The translations under genes and the position numbers were made by a program. Below the pieces are notes generated by a model, which saw only the letters and a program-made list of their open reading frames with translations, did not search any database and was not told where the DNA came from. Shown piece by piece: positions 28,343 to 36,854 of a stretch of 64,000 nt of DNA. Origin of the DNA: Flavobacterium denitrificans DSM 15936 (GTDB taxonomy: Bacteria; Bacteroidota; Bacteroidia; Flavobacteriales; Flavobacteriaceae); assembly GCF_000425445.1 (NCBI RefSeq), contig NZ_AUDL01000016.1, forward strand, positions 34,920-98,919, read 5' to 3'. Every line of letters begins with the position of its first letter. Within the stretch, counting starts at the first letter, position 1.

Positions 28343-28658
28343 TTTCTTTAGATTTTAAGTTTAATAATACTTGATCCAATTGGCTGAAACGGCTTTCCCA
28401 GATTTTCTTGAACTGTTCCATCCATTGATCTACTTCTTTCATTTTGTCAATTTTGAGCTGATAATAAATTTCTCTGCCCAATTTTTTTTCTTCCAATAAA
28501 TCACATTCGTTTAAAACTTTAATGTGTTTAGAAACTGCTTGTCTAGTAGTTTGAAATTGTTCTGCAATTGCATTTGGTGTTAATGCCGTTGTCGAAACCA
28601 AAACTAAAATCGCTCTTCGTGTCGGATCGGCGATTGCCTGAAAAATATCTCGTTTCAT
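28332..28658 (-). CDS. ArsR family winged-helix repressor
   Basis: This protein has about 108 residues from MKRDIFQAIADPTRRAIL, the classic ArsR N-terminal helix. The HTH is seen in LTPNAIAEQFQTTRQAVSKH and the wing in EEKKLGREIYYQL. I see no metal-binding cysteines (no ELCVCDL-type motif), so it probably senses something other than a metal, as in the ArsR-SRPBCC pairs. I chose the ATG at 28658 because a -7 box lies at 28691-28698. It overlaps the first SRPBCC gene by 11 nt. Confidence 0.9.
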   Translation of the reverse strand: MKRDIFQAIADPTRRAILVLVSTTALTPNAIAEQFQTTRQAVSKHIKVLNECDLLEEKKLGREIYYQLKIDKMKEVDQWMEQFKKIWESRFSQLDQVLLNLKSKENEI

Positions 28659-28673
28659 TTTAAAAATAGAATT

Positions 28674-28720
28674 ACGCAACTAATCAGTTGCAAATATATG
28701 CAACTTTTTGGTTGCGCAAT
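28674..28720 (-). promoter_or_regulatory. Promoter overlapped by GTTGC operator of the arsR-SRPBCC operon
   Basis: On the minus strand ATTG, 18 nt and TATATTTG (28691-28698) make a Bacteroidota promoter. The same stretch holds the inverted repeat GTTGCA-AATATA-TGCAAC (28687-28704), the palindrome TTGCGCAA (28712-28719) and another GCAAC half-site (28676-28680). The repeats cover the -7 box, as expected for an autorepressor. Confidence 0.7.
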
Positions 28721-28762
28721 TCAAAAAAGCATATTTTTTTTTTGAAGAAAAATACCTAAACA

Positions 28763-28792
28763 AAAAAAGACGCATCAAAAATGCGCCTTTTT
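28763..28792. terminator. Terminator of the 28814 lipoprotein gene
   Basis: GACGCAT and ATGCGCC pair around a short A-rich loop, flanked by A and T runs; on the minus strand it lies about 20 nt after the lipoprotein stop codon. Confidence 0.75.
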
Positions 28793-28813
28793 CTTTATAA
28801 TCGTGTTATATAA

Positions 28814-30001
28814 TTACTTTCGAAATTTATTCTTTACAATGATGTCTTTTAATTTAGCTTTTAGGTCTTCACCAGTATCGTAGACCATTTGTTCATTATT
28901 TGGAAATGCGACAGCGCGTTTGTCAAAATATCCTAAATAATTATCATCACAAGCATTTCTATTTCCTTTGTAAGTAGAATAAACATTCTCAAAAACAAAT
29001 TCACTGCTAACTGGAAATGTCTGCACCAGCTGGTTGCTTTTCAGTTCAACATAATCCACTTTTGCCGTCACCAAACAAGATTTAAATTGCCTGAATTCAT
29101 AAACTGTCGCACGAAGCGTCTTGTAATTATCTACTTTAATTTCTTTGCCTAGACTATCTTTTACAGGTTTTCCGCGACTGTCCAAAAGTGTTTTTACGCC
29201 GTCTTTAACTTGTTTTTCTTTTATAAATTCTTTCTCCTTAATTTGCTCAGGTGAAATAGCAATTTGTTTAAAACTCAGAATCAGGCTATAATCGTACTTT
29301 ACATTTTTTTGTTTGGCACTATGATAAACCGTCCATTTATCATTCAAACCGTAGGTTTTAAAATCCAATAAATCGTCTTGAAGCATTTTCGGAATCACCA
29401 TATTGGTTTCATTTTTAGCAGAAACATCCACAAAGTCAGTTCCTTTAAAAAGAGCATCCTCCATTAATTTTTTGGTGTTTTTGTAATTAGGATTTATACT
29501 TTCCAAATAAGCAAAATCATCATATGCTTTTCTGAAATCCAATTTGTTACTCGATTTCAAAAGGGCAGAAGCATTTTCATATAAATATTTAGAAAGCGCA
29601 TTTTTGCTATTTACGAGCTCATCAGAATAATTATCAAAAGGGAAATAAGCATTTTTTCCTTGCTTCAATAAAGGCAATGGCAAAATTGGCCTGATTTTTT
29701 CCTGGCGATTATTTAGCTGTACATAAATAGTATAAATACGTTCTGCATTTGCCGGATTGTTCTCTTTGTTGAGTAATTCCAAATCACGATGATCTCGATC
29801 TTTCGCTTTTGCAAAAGCCTCTTCCAGTAAATAAACGTAATCTTGCTTGCCTTTTGAATCTTTTTTTGTGCGAAGGGCTTCAACGGCGCGATCTATTGCT
29901 CCGTCATAATTTCCGTCGCTAAGCATTGATTGTGTTGTTTTTACGCCACAAGAAGAAAGAGCTAAAAATAATATAGAAAATAGAAAAGTAATTTTTTGCA
30001 T
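28814..30001 (-). CDS. Hypothetical lipoprotein, 395 aa, TPR-like N-terminus
   Basis: This 395-residue protein begins with a lipoprotein signal ending in LALSSCGVK. The region after the lipobox (about 30-190) is helical and reads like degenerate tetratricopeptide repeats (GNYDGAIDRAVEALR, YDDFAYLESINPNYKNT). The C-terminal half contains beta-rich sequence with KVDYVELKSNQLVQ. I do not recognise a named family. It is a single-gene unit with its own terminator and is probably periplasmic or inner-face outer-membrane. Function unknown. Confidence 0.75.
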   Translation of the reverse strand: MQKITFLFSILFLALSSCGVKTTQSMLSDGNYDGAIDRAVEALRTKKDSKGKQDYVYLLEEAFAKAKDRDHRDLELLNKENNPANAERIYTIYVQLNNRQEKIRPILPLPLLKQGKNAYFPFDNYSDELVNSKNALSKYLYENASALLKSSNKLDFRKAYDDFAYLESINPNYKNTKKLMEDALFKGTDFVDVSAKNETNMVIPKMLQDDLLDFKTYGLNDKWTVYHSAKQKNVKYDYSLILSFKQIAISPEQIKEKEFIKEKQVKDGVKTLLDSRGKPVKDSLGKEIKVDNYKTLRATVYEFRQFKSCLVTAKVDYVELKSNQLVQTFPVSSEFVFENVYSTYKGNRNACDDNYLGYFDKRAVAFPNNEQMVYDTGEDLKAKLKDIIVKNKFRK

Positions 30002-30104
30002 AGTATGTTTTTGAAGGTGTAAATATATCTTTTTAAACTTTCAACAACTATGCCTTTTTCTAATTTATTTAAGGAGCAAAAAGAGCAGTTTTCATTAAGA
30101 AAGA

Positions 30105-30168
30105 CCAGTCCCGCTTTCGCCTTTATCTCTCCGTTCCACTGCGAGGATATCGGCTCTATCGGGGCTAG
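30105..30168 (-). repeat. Dispersed intergenic repeat, family X-related copy 3
   Basis: On the minus strand this reads TAGCCCCGATAGAGCCGATA, then TCCTCGCAGTGGAACGGAGA and GGCGAAAGCGGGACTGG. It matches 40688-40797 closely and shares the block order with 751-832 and 8158-8247. It sits in the spacer between the 28814 lipoprotein start and the 30214 gene. Confidence 0.75.
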
Positions 30169-30213
30169 AATACAAGTTTTGGTTTTTTCAAGGAACAGGA
30201 AACCGATGTTAAT

Positions 30214-30579
30214 TTACTCGCTTACTTTTTTATACTCAAAAGTGCCCACTTCAGGATTTGAGATACTGCGTTTTTCGCTGTCAAAAGAATTGATTTTGAA
30301 TACAACCGGCAGTATAACAGAAATAATTGTCAACTGCGAATTGTCGCTAGATAATTTCCATTTTGCTTTGTGTGATTCCTCGCCAATTACGCTTTCGAAA
30401 TCCCCATTTTCTTTAAAAACTTGAAAAACCTGGTCTGTTTTAAAGCGTTTCTTGATATCTTTTTCTTTACCGTTTTTGGTCCATTTTACCAATTGCCATT
30501 TCCCAATAAGTTCTTTAGATGTTTGAGCTGTGGCAGATAATCCCATTAAAAACACAAATGCTAAAAATAATTTTCTCAT
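30214..30579 (-). CDS. Small exported lipocalin-like protein
   Basis: This 121-residue protein has a signal peptide ending in LSATAQT and a compact beta-barrel-like sequence beginning ELIGKWQLVKWTKNGK, the usual opening of the lipocalin-like small secreted proteins of Bacteroidota. No lipobox is seen, so it is probably periplasmic. It is not in an obvious operon. The family is a guess from the GKWxLV pattern; the ligand is unknown. Confidence 0.68.
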   Translation of the reverse strand: MRKLFLAFVFLMGLSATAQTSKELIGKWQLVKWTKNGKEKDIKKRFKTDQVFQVFKENGDFESVIGEESHKAKWKLSSDNSQLTIISVILPVVFKINSFDSEKRSISNPEVGTFEYKKVSE

Positions 30580-30661
30580 TACGAAAGTTTTAAAGTTGAA
30601 TTCTAAATTTAATGATTTTTGTTTGTTTTGAAAAAATATTAAACGTTAAGTCTGTAGTTTT

Positions 30662-31135
30662 TTAGTTTGATAATAATTTCTTAATCAACACAATTTGCCC
30701 TAAATGATAATAGCTGTGCTCGATCATGCAGTCGATATTTCGTCTGTAAGAACCATATTTAATATCAACAAAACCTTCGTCTAATTTTTCATCGGGCATT
30801 TGTTCTACTAAATAAGCAAATTCTTCAGATGCTTTCCAAAATTTATTTAGAAAAGTTTCCCATTCTTCTTGAGATTGAATAGGAGGAAAGTCAAAACTGA
30901 ATTTGTCTTTTATATCCAAAGTTCCGCCTTTAAAAACCTGATTAATTCCGTTGATGTAATAATGAATATGCTGTGCTAAAACGGCTATCGTATTTAAATT
31001 CTGAATAGGAGTAACCGCAATTTTCCAATCCAGATTTTCAAGCTGGTCTTTGTAGTTGGTATTGGCAACCCAAGTTCCGTTTAAAATAATTTCTCTAAAG
31101 CGATTTGCAATTTCAGTTGTACTTTTCATATTCAA
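30662..31135 (-). CDS. DinB-like four-helix protein
   Basis: This 157-residue protein has the DinB/YfiT fold pattern of four helices with metal-ligand histidines in VLAQHIHYYINGIN and IEHSYYHLGQIVLIKKLL, as in the bacillithiol- and mycothiol-dependent transferase superfamily. The enzymatic reaction is not known for most Bacteroidota members. It lies 23 nt upstream of the stop of the acyltransferase-like gene on the same strand, so the two may be cotranscribed. Confidence 0.75.
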   Translation of the reverse strand: MNMKSTTEIANRFREIILNGTWVANTNYKDQLENLDWKIAVTPIQNLNTIAVLAQHIHYYINGINQVFKGGTLDIKDKFSFDFPPIQSQEEWETFLNKFWKASEEFAYLVEQMPDEKLDEGFVDIKYGSYRRNIDCMIEHSYYHLGQIVLIKKLLSN

Positions 31136-31158
31136 ATAATTTCAGAATAGTTACAATT

Positions 31159-32319
31159 TTAGCTGTATTTCAGCCACCAATATTTATTTTCTGCTTTATA
31201 TTTTCCAAACCATTTTGAAGGTTTATAAAGTATTGCCACAACAAAAATCCAGATGGAATAAATTCCCCAAAGAGGCAAACCGCTTTCAGCATTTTTTGGT
31301 CTTCCAAAAGTTCCTGATGCAAATTCGAATTGTGACCAATCAAAACCTTGCATCAAAAGCATAATTAAAGTTAGAGTATGAATGACATAAAAATGAACAA
31401 TGAAATAAAACAAAGGCACTTTTCCGTAAACTAAAGTCACTTTTTTAATTGTGTTATGAAACTGTTCTGCGAAAGCGAGCAGTAAAAATAATATACCCAA
31501 AGTTACCAGACAAAACAATAGGGAAGGCGGATATTTGGTCACATTCATAAAAGACAAAAAGGTAAAAACCGAATTCTTCTGTGTGGCCCATAGCGCCGGA
31601 TCACCGTAAATATTGAGAAGACGAATAACAGTAAATAGTGCTAAAGCGCTAAAACCGATTTTGAGAAATAGTTTTTTTCTTTGTTCGCTTTCCAATTCAA
31701 AGAATTTTCCCGTTGAGAAACCAACAAGCATAATACCCAACCAAGGAATTGGCGGATATGCCATTACAAAAGCTTTCTCGGCAAACGGAATTACAGTGGG
31801 ACTAAAAAATGGCGTTAAAATTACTTTTAAAAGAGCGTTTTCTGCAAATGGAATGAGTGGTAAAAGATTTTGCAAAGACAGAATAAGCAATCCAATAAAC
31901 CCTAATATTTTAGAAGGAATTTTCAATAGTAATCCTAAAATAATAAATCCAAAACCAATTGCAGCAATAACTTCAAATAGAATCGTATGAAAACCAATAT
32001 CAAAGAATAATCCGAAATTGACAAGGGTAAATTCTAACAATAATAACCAAAATCCTCTTTTGATTAAATGGTGCTTTTTTTCGATAAAATTGGTATTGTT
32101 CTGAAGCGAAAGATAAACCGAAGTACCTGCCAGAAAAACAAAAATTGGCGCACATAAATGGGTAATCCAACGTGTGAAAAATAATATTGGCGAAGTAGTT
32201 GCCAAGTCAGTTGGACTTTGTGTAATCGAATCGACATGCATCAAATCTCGAACATGATCGAGCGCCATAATAATCATTACAATGCCACGAGTGATGTCTA
32301 TTGAGAGTTGTCGTTTCAT
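31159..32319 (-). CDS. DUF1624/heparan-alpha-glucosaminide acetyltransferase-like membrane protein
   Basis: This 386-residue integral membrane protein has about ten helices and the family opening LSIDITRGIVMIIMALDHVRD, followed by HLCAPIFVFLAGTSVYLSL. Related proteins transfer acetyl groups across membranes onto sugars, and the His in ALDHVRD and ITHLCAP regions are conserved. It is followed by the DinB-like gene and preceded 14 nt upstream by a DUF5071-like gene. The substrate is unknown. Confidence 0.82.
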   Translation of the reverse strand: MKRQLSIDITRGIVMIIMALDHVRDLMHVDSITQSPTDLATTSPILFFTRWITHLCAPIFVFLAGTSVYLSLQNNTNFIEKKHHLIKRGFWLLLLEFTLVNFGLFFDIGFHTILFEVIAAIGFGFIILGLLLKIPSKILGFIGLLILSLQNLLPLIPFAENALLKVILTPFFSPTVIPFAEKAFVMAYPPIPWLGIMLVGFSTGKFFELESEQRKKLFLKIGFSALALFTVIRLLNIYGDPALWATQKNSVFTFLSFMNVTKYPPSLLFCLVTLGILFLLLAFAEQFHNTIKKVTLVYGKVPLFYFIVHFYVIHTLTLIMLLMQGFDWSQFEFASGTFGRPKNAESGLPLWGIYSIWIFVVAILYKPSKWFGKYKAENKYWWLKYS

Positions 32320-32333
32320 AATTATCTGAAAAT

Positions 32334-32705
32334 TTAGTTAGTACTTATTTTCTTAACCATTTCAAAAATATCATTTTCTATTTCACTTTGAGTGGGATTT
32401 TGTATAATTCGTTCAATTTCATTGAGATAAAGTTGATTTTTTATGCTTTTTCTAAAAGTAAACAGAATCCAATATTTCCAAATTTCATCATCACCTTTCA
32501 GTATTTTAACCAACTCATTTGAAATTTGTTCGCTAAATTGAATTAGAAAACCAGCAATCTCTTTGCTTATGGGCCAGTTTCCATCTTGTAGCCATTCAAG
32601 TAATTCGGGAATTATTGGCTCTATTTCTTCAAAAGAATATTTTTTCAGTTTTTCAACTGTTTCAAAATCAGATTTATGTTGAGGAATTAAAGTTTTAATG
32701 TTCAC
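32334..32705 (-). CDS. DUF5071-like protein
   Basis: The core, LIPQHKSDFETVEKLKKY, EEIEPIIPELLEWLQDGNWP and the C-terminal QNPTQSE segment, fits the DUF5071 pattern. I place the start at the GTG at 32705 (MNIKTLIPQHK), because the family usually begins near there; an ATG at 32756 overlaps the upstream gene by 8 nt and would add 17 residues of unrelated sequence. The protein is cytoplasmic, helical and of unknown function. Confidence 0.65.
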   Translation of the reverse strand: MNIKTLIPQHKSDFETVEKLKKYSFEEIEPIIPELLEWLQDGNWPISKEIAGFLIQFSEQISNELVKILKGDDEIWKYWILFTFRKSIKNQLYLNEIERIIQNPTQSEIENDIFEMVKKISTN

Positions 32706-32748
32706 ACTGTTTTGGTTTTTAGAAGTACTTAAAAAGAAAGCGAATACA

Positions 32749-33234
32749 CTATGCAATCATATTCTTGTTTTCAATACTTACACCATTATGTTCAATTTTA
32801 AGAATCCAAAAAGCGCATTTTGAATATTCAATCTTAATGGTGTCTCCAATACTGATTTCATCATATGCTTTTTTCGTAATAATATAGCGGTGGATGTCAT
32901 CTGAATCCAGTTGAAGTGTATATCTTTTGTTGTCTGTTCCTGTGGTATGTTTTTCAATTACAAGCAATTCATCCAAAATCTTGATTTTTGATTTAATGTC
33001 ATTTTTTGTAAGCCATAGCTTTTTTAATGCGAGTACAACAAATATTGAAAATAGAATTAAAACACATAAAATGATACCGTTAAGGAATGTGAATATTTCG
33101 TCATTATCGCTCAAACCCCAAGCCCAAAATATTAAGAATGCGAGAAAAACTAAAATAAAAACTTTCATTTTGAAAACCTTGGTTTTTATAATTTCGATTT
33201 CAAGATTTGTCATCGGGGATTCTATTCTATTCAT
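32749..33234 (-). CDS. Two-helix membrane protein with C-terminal beta domain
   Basis: This 161-residue protein has two transmembrane helices (about 24-43 and 52-70), then a soluble domain with LLVIEKHTTGTDNKRYTLQL and EISIGDTIKIEY. That domain resembles DUF3592-like extracytoplasmic modules of Bacteroidota. The true start could be M8 or M23. It is one of a group of four small membrane-protein genes on this strand. No function can be assigned. Confidence 0.6.
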   Translation of the reverse strand: MNRIESPMTNLEIEIIKTKVFKMKVFILVFLAFLIFWAWGLSDNDEIFTFLNGIILCVLILFSIFVVLALKKLWLTKNDIKSKIKILDELLVIEKHTTGTDNKRYTLQLDSDDIHRYIITKKAYDEISIGDTIKIEYSKCAFWILKIEHNGVSIENKNMIA

Positions 33235-33273
33235 TTCGATTTAGCTGGTATTTTGTTTGCAGTTGCTTCTAAA

Positions 33274-33657
33274 TTATAAAAATCCATTTTTATTGTCTAA
33301 GTATTTCAGAATGAAAATGAGAATTAAGAAAACAGAAGCCGTAAAGGCGACATTACAAATTCGGTAAATATTTTTGTTTTTTCTTGTTTCATTATTCCAT
33401 TCTGCAGTAAAATCAACAATATGTTTTTTATAAAATTTATAATTGAAATGATTTATTACAAATGAAAGGATCATAAACGAAGAAAATACCACAAGCAATG
33501 AAACTTGCAATTTAGGGAATAGCGATTTTTTTATAATGGAAAGAATTGCCAATGATACGAATGCCAGTATCGAAGTCAGTCCAGCGGTAACTTTAAGAGT
33601 ATCATGCCCTGTGGTATGAAGATAAAAAAATCTGCGACCAATTTTTTTAACGCTCAT
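33274..33657 (-). CDS. Small membrane protein coupled to upstream gene
   Basis: The protein has about 127 residues with three hydrophobic helices and a charged N-terminus SVKKIGRRFFYLH. I chose the ATG at 33657 because it overlaps the upstream stop as ATGA, a translational-coupling signal; the frame extends to 33696 inside the upstream gene. I do not recognise the family. It is probably a membrane partner of its upstream neighbour. Confidence 0.62.
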   Translation of the reverse strand: MSVKKIGRRFFYLHTTGHDTLKVTAGLTSILAFVSLAILSIIKKSLFPKLQVSLLVVFSSFMILSFVINHFNYKFYKKHIVDFTAEWNNETRKNKNIYRICNVAFTASVFLILIFILKYLDNKNGFL

Positions 33658-34019
33658 TTTGTCAATTTCTTTTTCAGCTGATAAGCAATTTCCCAAAAGA
33701 TAATAGCAAAAACAGCATTAGCAAGAATAGCCGTTTTAACCTGGTACGGATCATACTCAAAAAACAAATGCAAATTGGTAAACTTTAAAGCTAGAAATAA
33801 CGCCAATGTTGCAATTGCGATTGCATAGAGTATATTTAGCATTGGTCTCCATTTTAAAGCTATAAAAGCATAAATAATATTGAAAATCGCATAACCAAAA
33901 CCTAAAGTGGTAAAAGGATCGGTTTTTAATTTTTCACCGATTTTTAAAATAATTGGTGTTGAAATTAAATATAAGAAGAAAAGTATTGAATAGGATAGAA
34001 TTCTAATTTGTGGTTTCAT
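33654..34019 (-). CDS. Small polytopic membrane protein, 121 aa
   Basis: This 121-residue protein has four hydrophobic helices (about 7-25, 40-53, 60-80 and 100-113) and short Lys-rich ends. It overlaps the next gene by ATGA, so the two are coupled and probably act together. No family recognised. Confidence 0.62.
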   Translation of the reverse strand: MKPQIRILSYSILFFLYLISTPIILKIGEKLKTDPFTTLGFGYAIFNIIYAFIALKWRPMLNILYAIAIATLALFLALKFTNLHLFFEYDPYQVKTAILANAVFAIIFWEIAYQLKKKLTK

Positions 34020-34075
34020 TTTTTATTTTTTATCAAACAAAATTACTCATTTAAAATGAAGCTTCGATTAGGAAT

Positions 34076-34525
34076 TTATTCCAAAATAGCTTCCACTTTA
34101 GCTTCTGATTTTTCCTTTAAAGCGCTATCAGGACGAAAACTCCAAATGATTAGAAATTTTCCTTTTGCAAGATATTCTTCTGGATGTTCATCAGTTGGCT
34201 CGCCTGCTTTTCCCCAAAGCAATCCTTGCAGAAATCTGTCGCCTTTGAAAACGTGCTCAAATTCAAAATACATAATCGAACCGCGATCGCCTTTGCTTCT
34301 AAAATTCTGAATCGCTTTGCTTTTTACAGTTCCAACAATATTGCTGTAGGTTTCAATATCATTGTAAAAAGTACAGGCTTGTGGCGTAATACAAATATTG
34401 CCGTCGTTGAAAGTGTAAGCTTTCGGAATTTCTTTTGGCTTTAATTTTAAATCAGCTAGAGTTTGACTGAATAGGTTAGTAGTGAGGAACAGGAATAATA
34501 CCGACAGTGGAATCGTAATTTTCAT
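34076..34525 (-). CDS. Exported hypothetical protein, 149 aa
   Basis: The protein has a signal peptide ending in NLFSQT and a mature part with ITPQACTFYNDIE, YFEFEHVFKGDRFLQG and FLIIWSFRPDS. Two cysteines near residues 46-52 could form a disulfide. I do not recognise the family; it is probably periplasmic. The gene lies apart from its neighbours with short AT-rich spacers on both sides. Confidence 0.62.
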   Translation of the reverse strand: MKITIPLSVLFLFLTTNLFSQTLADLKLKPKEIPKAYTFNDGNICITPQACTFYNDIETYSNIVGTVKSKAIQNFRSKGDRGSIMYFEFEHVFKGDRFLQGLLWGKAGEPTDEHPEEYLAKGKFLIIWSFRPDSALKEKSEAKVEAILE

Positions 34526-34593
34526 GGGTTTTTGGGTTTGATTTGGTACGCTAAAATAGTTTTTTTATTTGAGTTTAAAACAGTCAAAAAACT

Positions 34594-35412
34594 TTAAGCT
34601 GAGATTTTATCTGAATCATTTTCATCTTCTAAAATATAATTAGAAGGCGTTTTTCCTAAATGTTTTTTGAACATAAAAATAAAAGCGCTGGCGGTTTCAT
34701 AACCTAAATCTAGAGCGATTTCTTTGATGGATTGTTTTTCGCCCAAACGTTTAATCGCTTCAAGCAATTTTAAACGCGTACGCCAATCACTGAAATTCAT
34801 TCCCAATTCTTTAATGAATAAACGAGATAAAGTTCGACTGCTCATAAACGAAAGTTCAGCATAATGATCAATCGTATGTTTGCTTGCGACGTCGTTCATT
34901 AATAGTTCAACGACTTTTTGAAGTCTTTCATTGTTTGTTGTCGGTAAAAAAGTAGCACTTGGAGTAATCATCGCCATTTCGTCTAGAAAAACTGCAATGA
35001 TTCTGAGTTGAGAATCGGTTAAATTTCCGTTTGTTCCAAAAGAAATAATTTTAAAAACCAGTTGTTTCAAGAACATTGGAATATCAAAAGAAAAACTGTT
35101 TGTTGGCAATCCTTTAGTCGCAGATGGATCTATAAAAACACTATAGTAATTAACGTCTTTCTGAAAAGTAACCTGATGTTCGACACCGCTCGGAAGCCAC
35201 AATCCCTGCAACGGATTCACAACCCAAATATGATTTCCAACAACAACGTTCATTACGCCGCGAGTAGCATAAATCAATTGCCCGCGAGGATGCGAATGCG
35301 AAATGCACATTTCATTGTTTACCGTTTCGGTATAACCAATAACAGGAATTAATGGATCAATTTGATATCCATAATCCTGCGCCATTCGATATGTCCGAAT
35401 CTGATTATTCAT
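34594..35412 (-). CDS. AraC-family transcriptional regulator
   Basis: This 272-residue protein has an N-terminal cupin-like sensor domain (about 25-150) with SHSHPRGQLIYATRGVMNVVV, and a C-terminal AraC DNA-binding domain with SFMSSRTLSRLF and LDLGYETASAFIFMFKKHLG. It is transcribed divergently from an MFS exporter and is likely to control it. A TATATTTG box lies at 35417-35424, only 4 nt from the ATG at 35412, so the mRNA may be leaderless or the true start may be the ATG at 35385. Confidence 0.9.
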   Translation of the reverse strand: MNNQIRTYRMAQDYGYQIDPLIPVIGYTETVNNEMCISHSHPRGQLIYATRGVMNVVVGNHIWVVNPLQGLWLPSGVEHQVTFQKDVNYYSVFIDPSATKGLPTNSFSFDIPMFLKQLVFKIISFGTNGNLTDSQLRIIAVFLDEMAMITPSATFLPTTNNERLQKVVELLMNDVASKHTIDHYAELSFMSSRTLSRLFIKELGMNFSDWRTRLKLLEAIKRLGEKQSIKEIALDLGYETASAFIFMFKKHLGKTPSNYILEDENDSDKISA

Positions 35413-35512
35413 TGTCCAAATATAGCAATTTTGACATTGTAATTTATTTCAATTTTGTAAAAAAATAATACAGCTGTTATTTTTAAAATGAAGATTAACC
35501 TAAAAACAACTC

Positions 35513-36721
35513 ATGGAAACCGTTAAAGTACAACCAGAAGTAATTAAAAAAACAACGTATTCAATACTTTTTATAATCAGTTTTTCGCATTTAATCAATG
35601 ATCTTTTACAAGCTGTAGTTCCGTCTATTTATCCGCTTATTAAAGAAAATTTCGGTCTGAGTTTTACTCAAATCGGAATTATCACTTTTACGTATCAAAT
35701 CGTGGCATCTATTTTACAACCGTTCGTCGGAATGTATACCGATAAAAATTCGAAACCGTATTCACTTATTGTTGGAATGTGTTTCACCATGACCGGATTA
35801 TTTCTGGTTTCGATCGCTACAAATTTCACTTTTCTATTGTTATCAGTAAGTTTAATCGGAATTGGATCTTCGATTTTTCACCCGGAATCTTCAAGAGTGG
35901 CGCATTTGGCTTCAGGTGGAAAACGAGGATTGGCACAATCTATTTTTCAATTGGGAGGAAATGCAGGAAGCGCCATCGGGCCTTTGTTGGCAGCTTTTAT
36001 TATCATTCCACACGGACAAAGTTATGTGGCGTGGTTTTGTATTATCGCTTTAATCGGAATTTTTGCTTTGTATAAAATTGCGATTTGGTACACGGAACAT
36101 TTGTCTGAAAGAAATGCCAACAAAGCCGCGCTTAAAATCGAAACGCATCATTTGTCAAAAAACAGAGTGATTGGTTCGTTGATTATTTTGTTGGTTTTGA
36201 TTTTCTCTAAATACTTTTACATGAGCAGTATTACGAGTTATTATACATTCTTTTTAATTGATAAATTCCATATTTCGATTCAGCAATCACAAGTTTATTT
36301 ATTCTTGTTTTCAGGTGCTGTTGCAGCGGGAACTTTGATTGGTGGTCCAATTGGCGACCGTTTCGGAAGAAAATATGTAATCTGGGTTTCAATTCTTGGA
36401 GTTGCGCCATTTACGTTGATGTTGCCGTATGTAGATTTATTTTGGGTCGGAACTTTATCTGTAATTATCGGATTGATTCTTTCTTCTGCTTTCTCTGCAA
36501 TTCTGGTTTATGCAACCGAATTAATGCCTGGGAAAGTTGGTTTAGTTGCCGGTCTTTTCTTCGGTTTCGCTTTCGGAATGGGAGGTTTGGGTTCAGCAGT
36601 TCTAGGAAAAATCGCCGATGCAACAAGTATAGAATATGTTTTTAAAATTTGTGCGTTTCTGCCTTTGATTGGGGTAATTACTGGTTTCTTGCCGAATATT
36701 GAGGGGAGGAAGAAGATTTAA
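35513..36721 (+). CDS. MFS transporter, fosmidomycin-resistance (Fsr) type
   Basis: This 402-residue protein has twelve predicted membrane helices. It has the MFS motif GPIGDRFGRKYV between the halves and Fsr-like landmarks SHLINDLLQAVVPSIYP, HPESSRVAHLASGGKRGLAQS and GGNAGSAIGPLLAAF. Fsr-type exporters expel fosmidomycin and similar compounds. It sits 100 nt from a divergent AraC regulator, a typical inducible-export arrangement. The actual substrate is unknown. Confidence 0.88.
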   Translation: METVKVQPEVIKKTTYSILFIISFSHLINDLLQAVVPSIYPLIKENFGLSFTQIGIITFTYQIVASILQPFVGMYTDKNSKPYSLIVGMCFTMTGLFLVSIATNFTFLLLSVSLIGIGSSIFHPESSRVAHLASGGKRGLAQSIFQLGGNAGSAIGPLLAAFIIIPHGQSYVAWFCIIALIGIFALYKIAIWYTEHLSERNANKAALKIETHHLSKNRVIGSLIILLVLIFSKYFYMSSITSYYTFFLIDKFHISIQQSQVYLFLFSGAVAAGTLIGGPIGDRFGRKYVIWVSILGVAPFTLMLPYVDLFWVGTLSVIIGLILSSAFSAILVYATELMPGKVGLVAGLFFGFAFGMGGLGSAVLGKIADATSIEYVFKICAFLPLIGVITGFLPNIEGRKKI

Positions 36722-36723
36722 TT

Positions 36724-36845
36724 GCGTCCAGCTTTAGCTGGATGAGAAAATGATAAAGGAGTTTAAGGCTTTAGCCAAATTGTAATAATTTGGCTAAAGC
36801 CTTTTTTAAACTTGACATATTCCTCCAGTTAAAACTGGAAGCAAC
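36724..36845. repeat. Nested REP-like hairpins, inner one acting as terminator
   Basis: The outer hairpins GTCCAGCTTTAGCTGGA and TCCAGTTAAAACTGGA flank an inner stem GGCTTTAGCCAAATT / AATTTGGCTAAAGCC followed by TTTTTT at 36766-36806. The inner stem follows the MFS gene and is likely its terminator. The arrangement resembles REP-type paired palindromes. Confidence 0.75.
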
Positions 36846-36854
36846 TTGTGAGAA

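Noticed and set aside
30050..30424. Open frame of 124 codons on the plus strand
   Set aside because: It runs through a dispersed repeat and is antisense to a signal-peptide-bearing lipocalin-like gene with better composition.
36724..36845. Considered as an IS remnant
   Set aside because: Only nested hairpins are present; no transposase fragment or target duplication seen.
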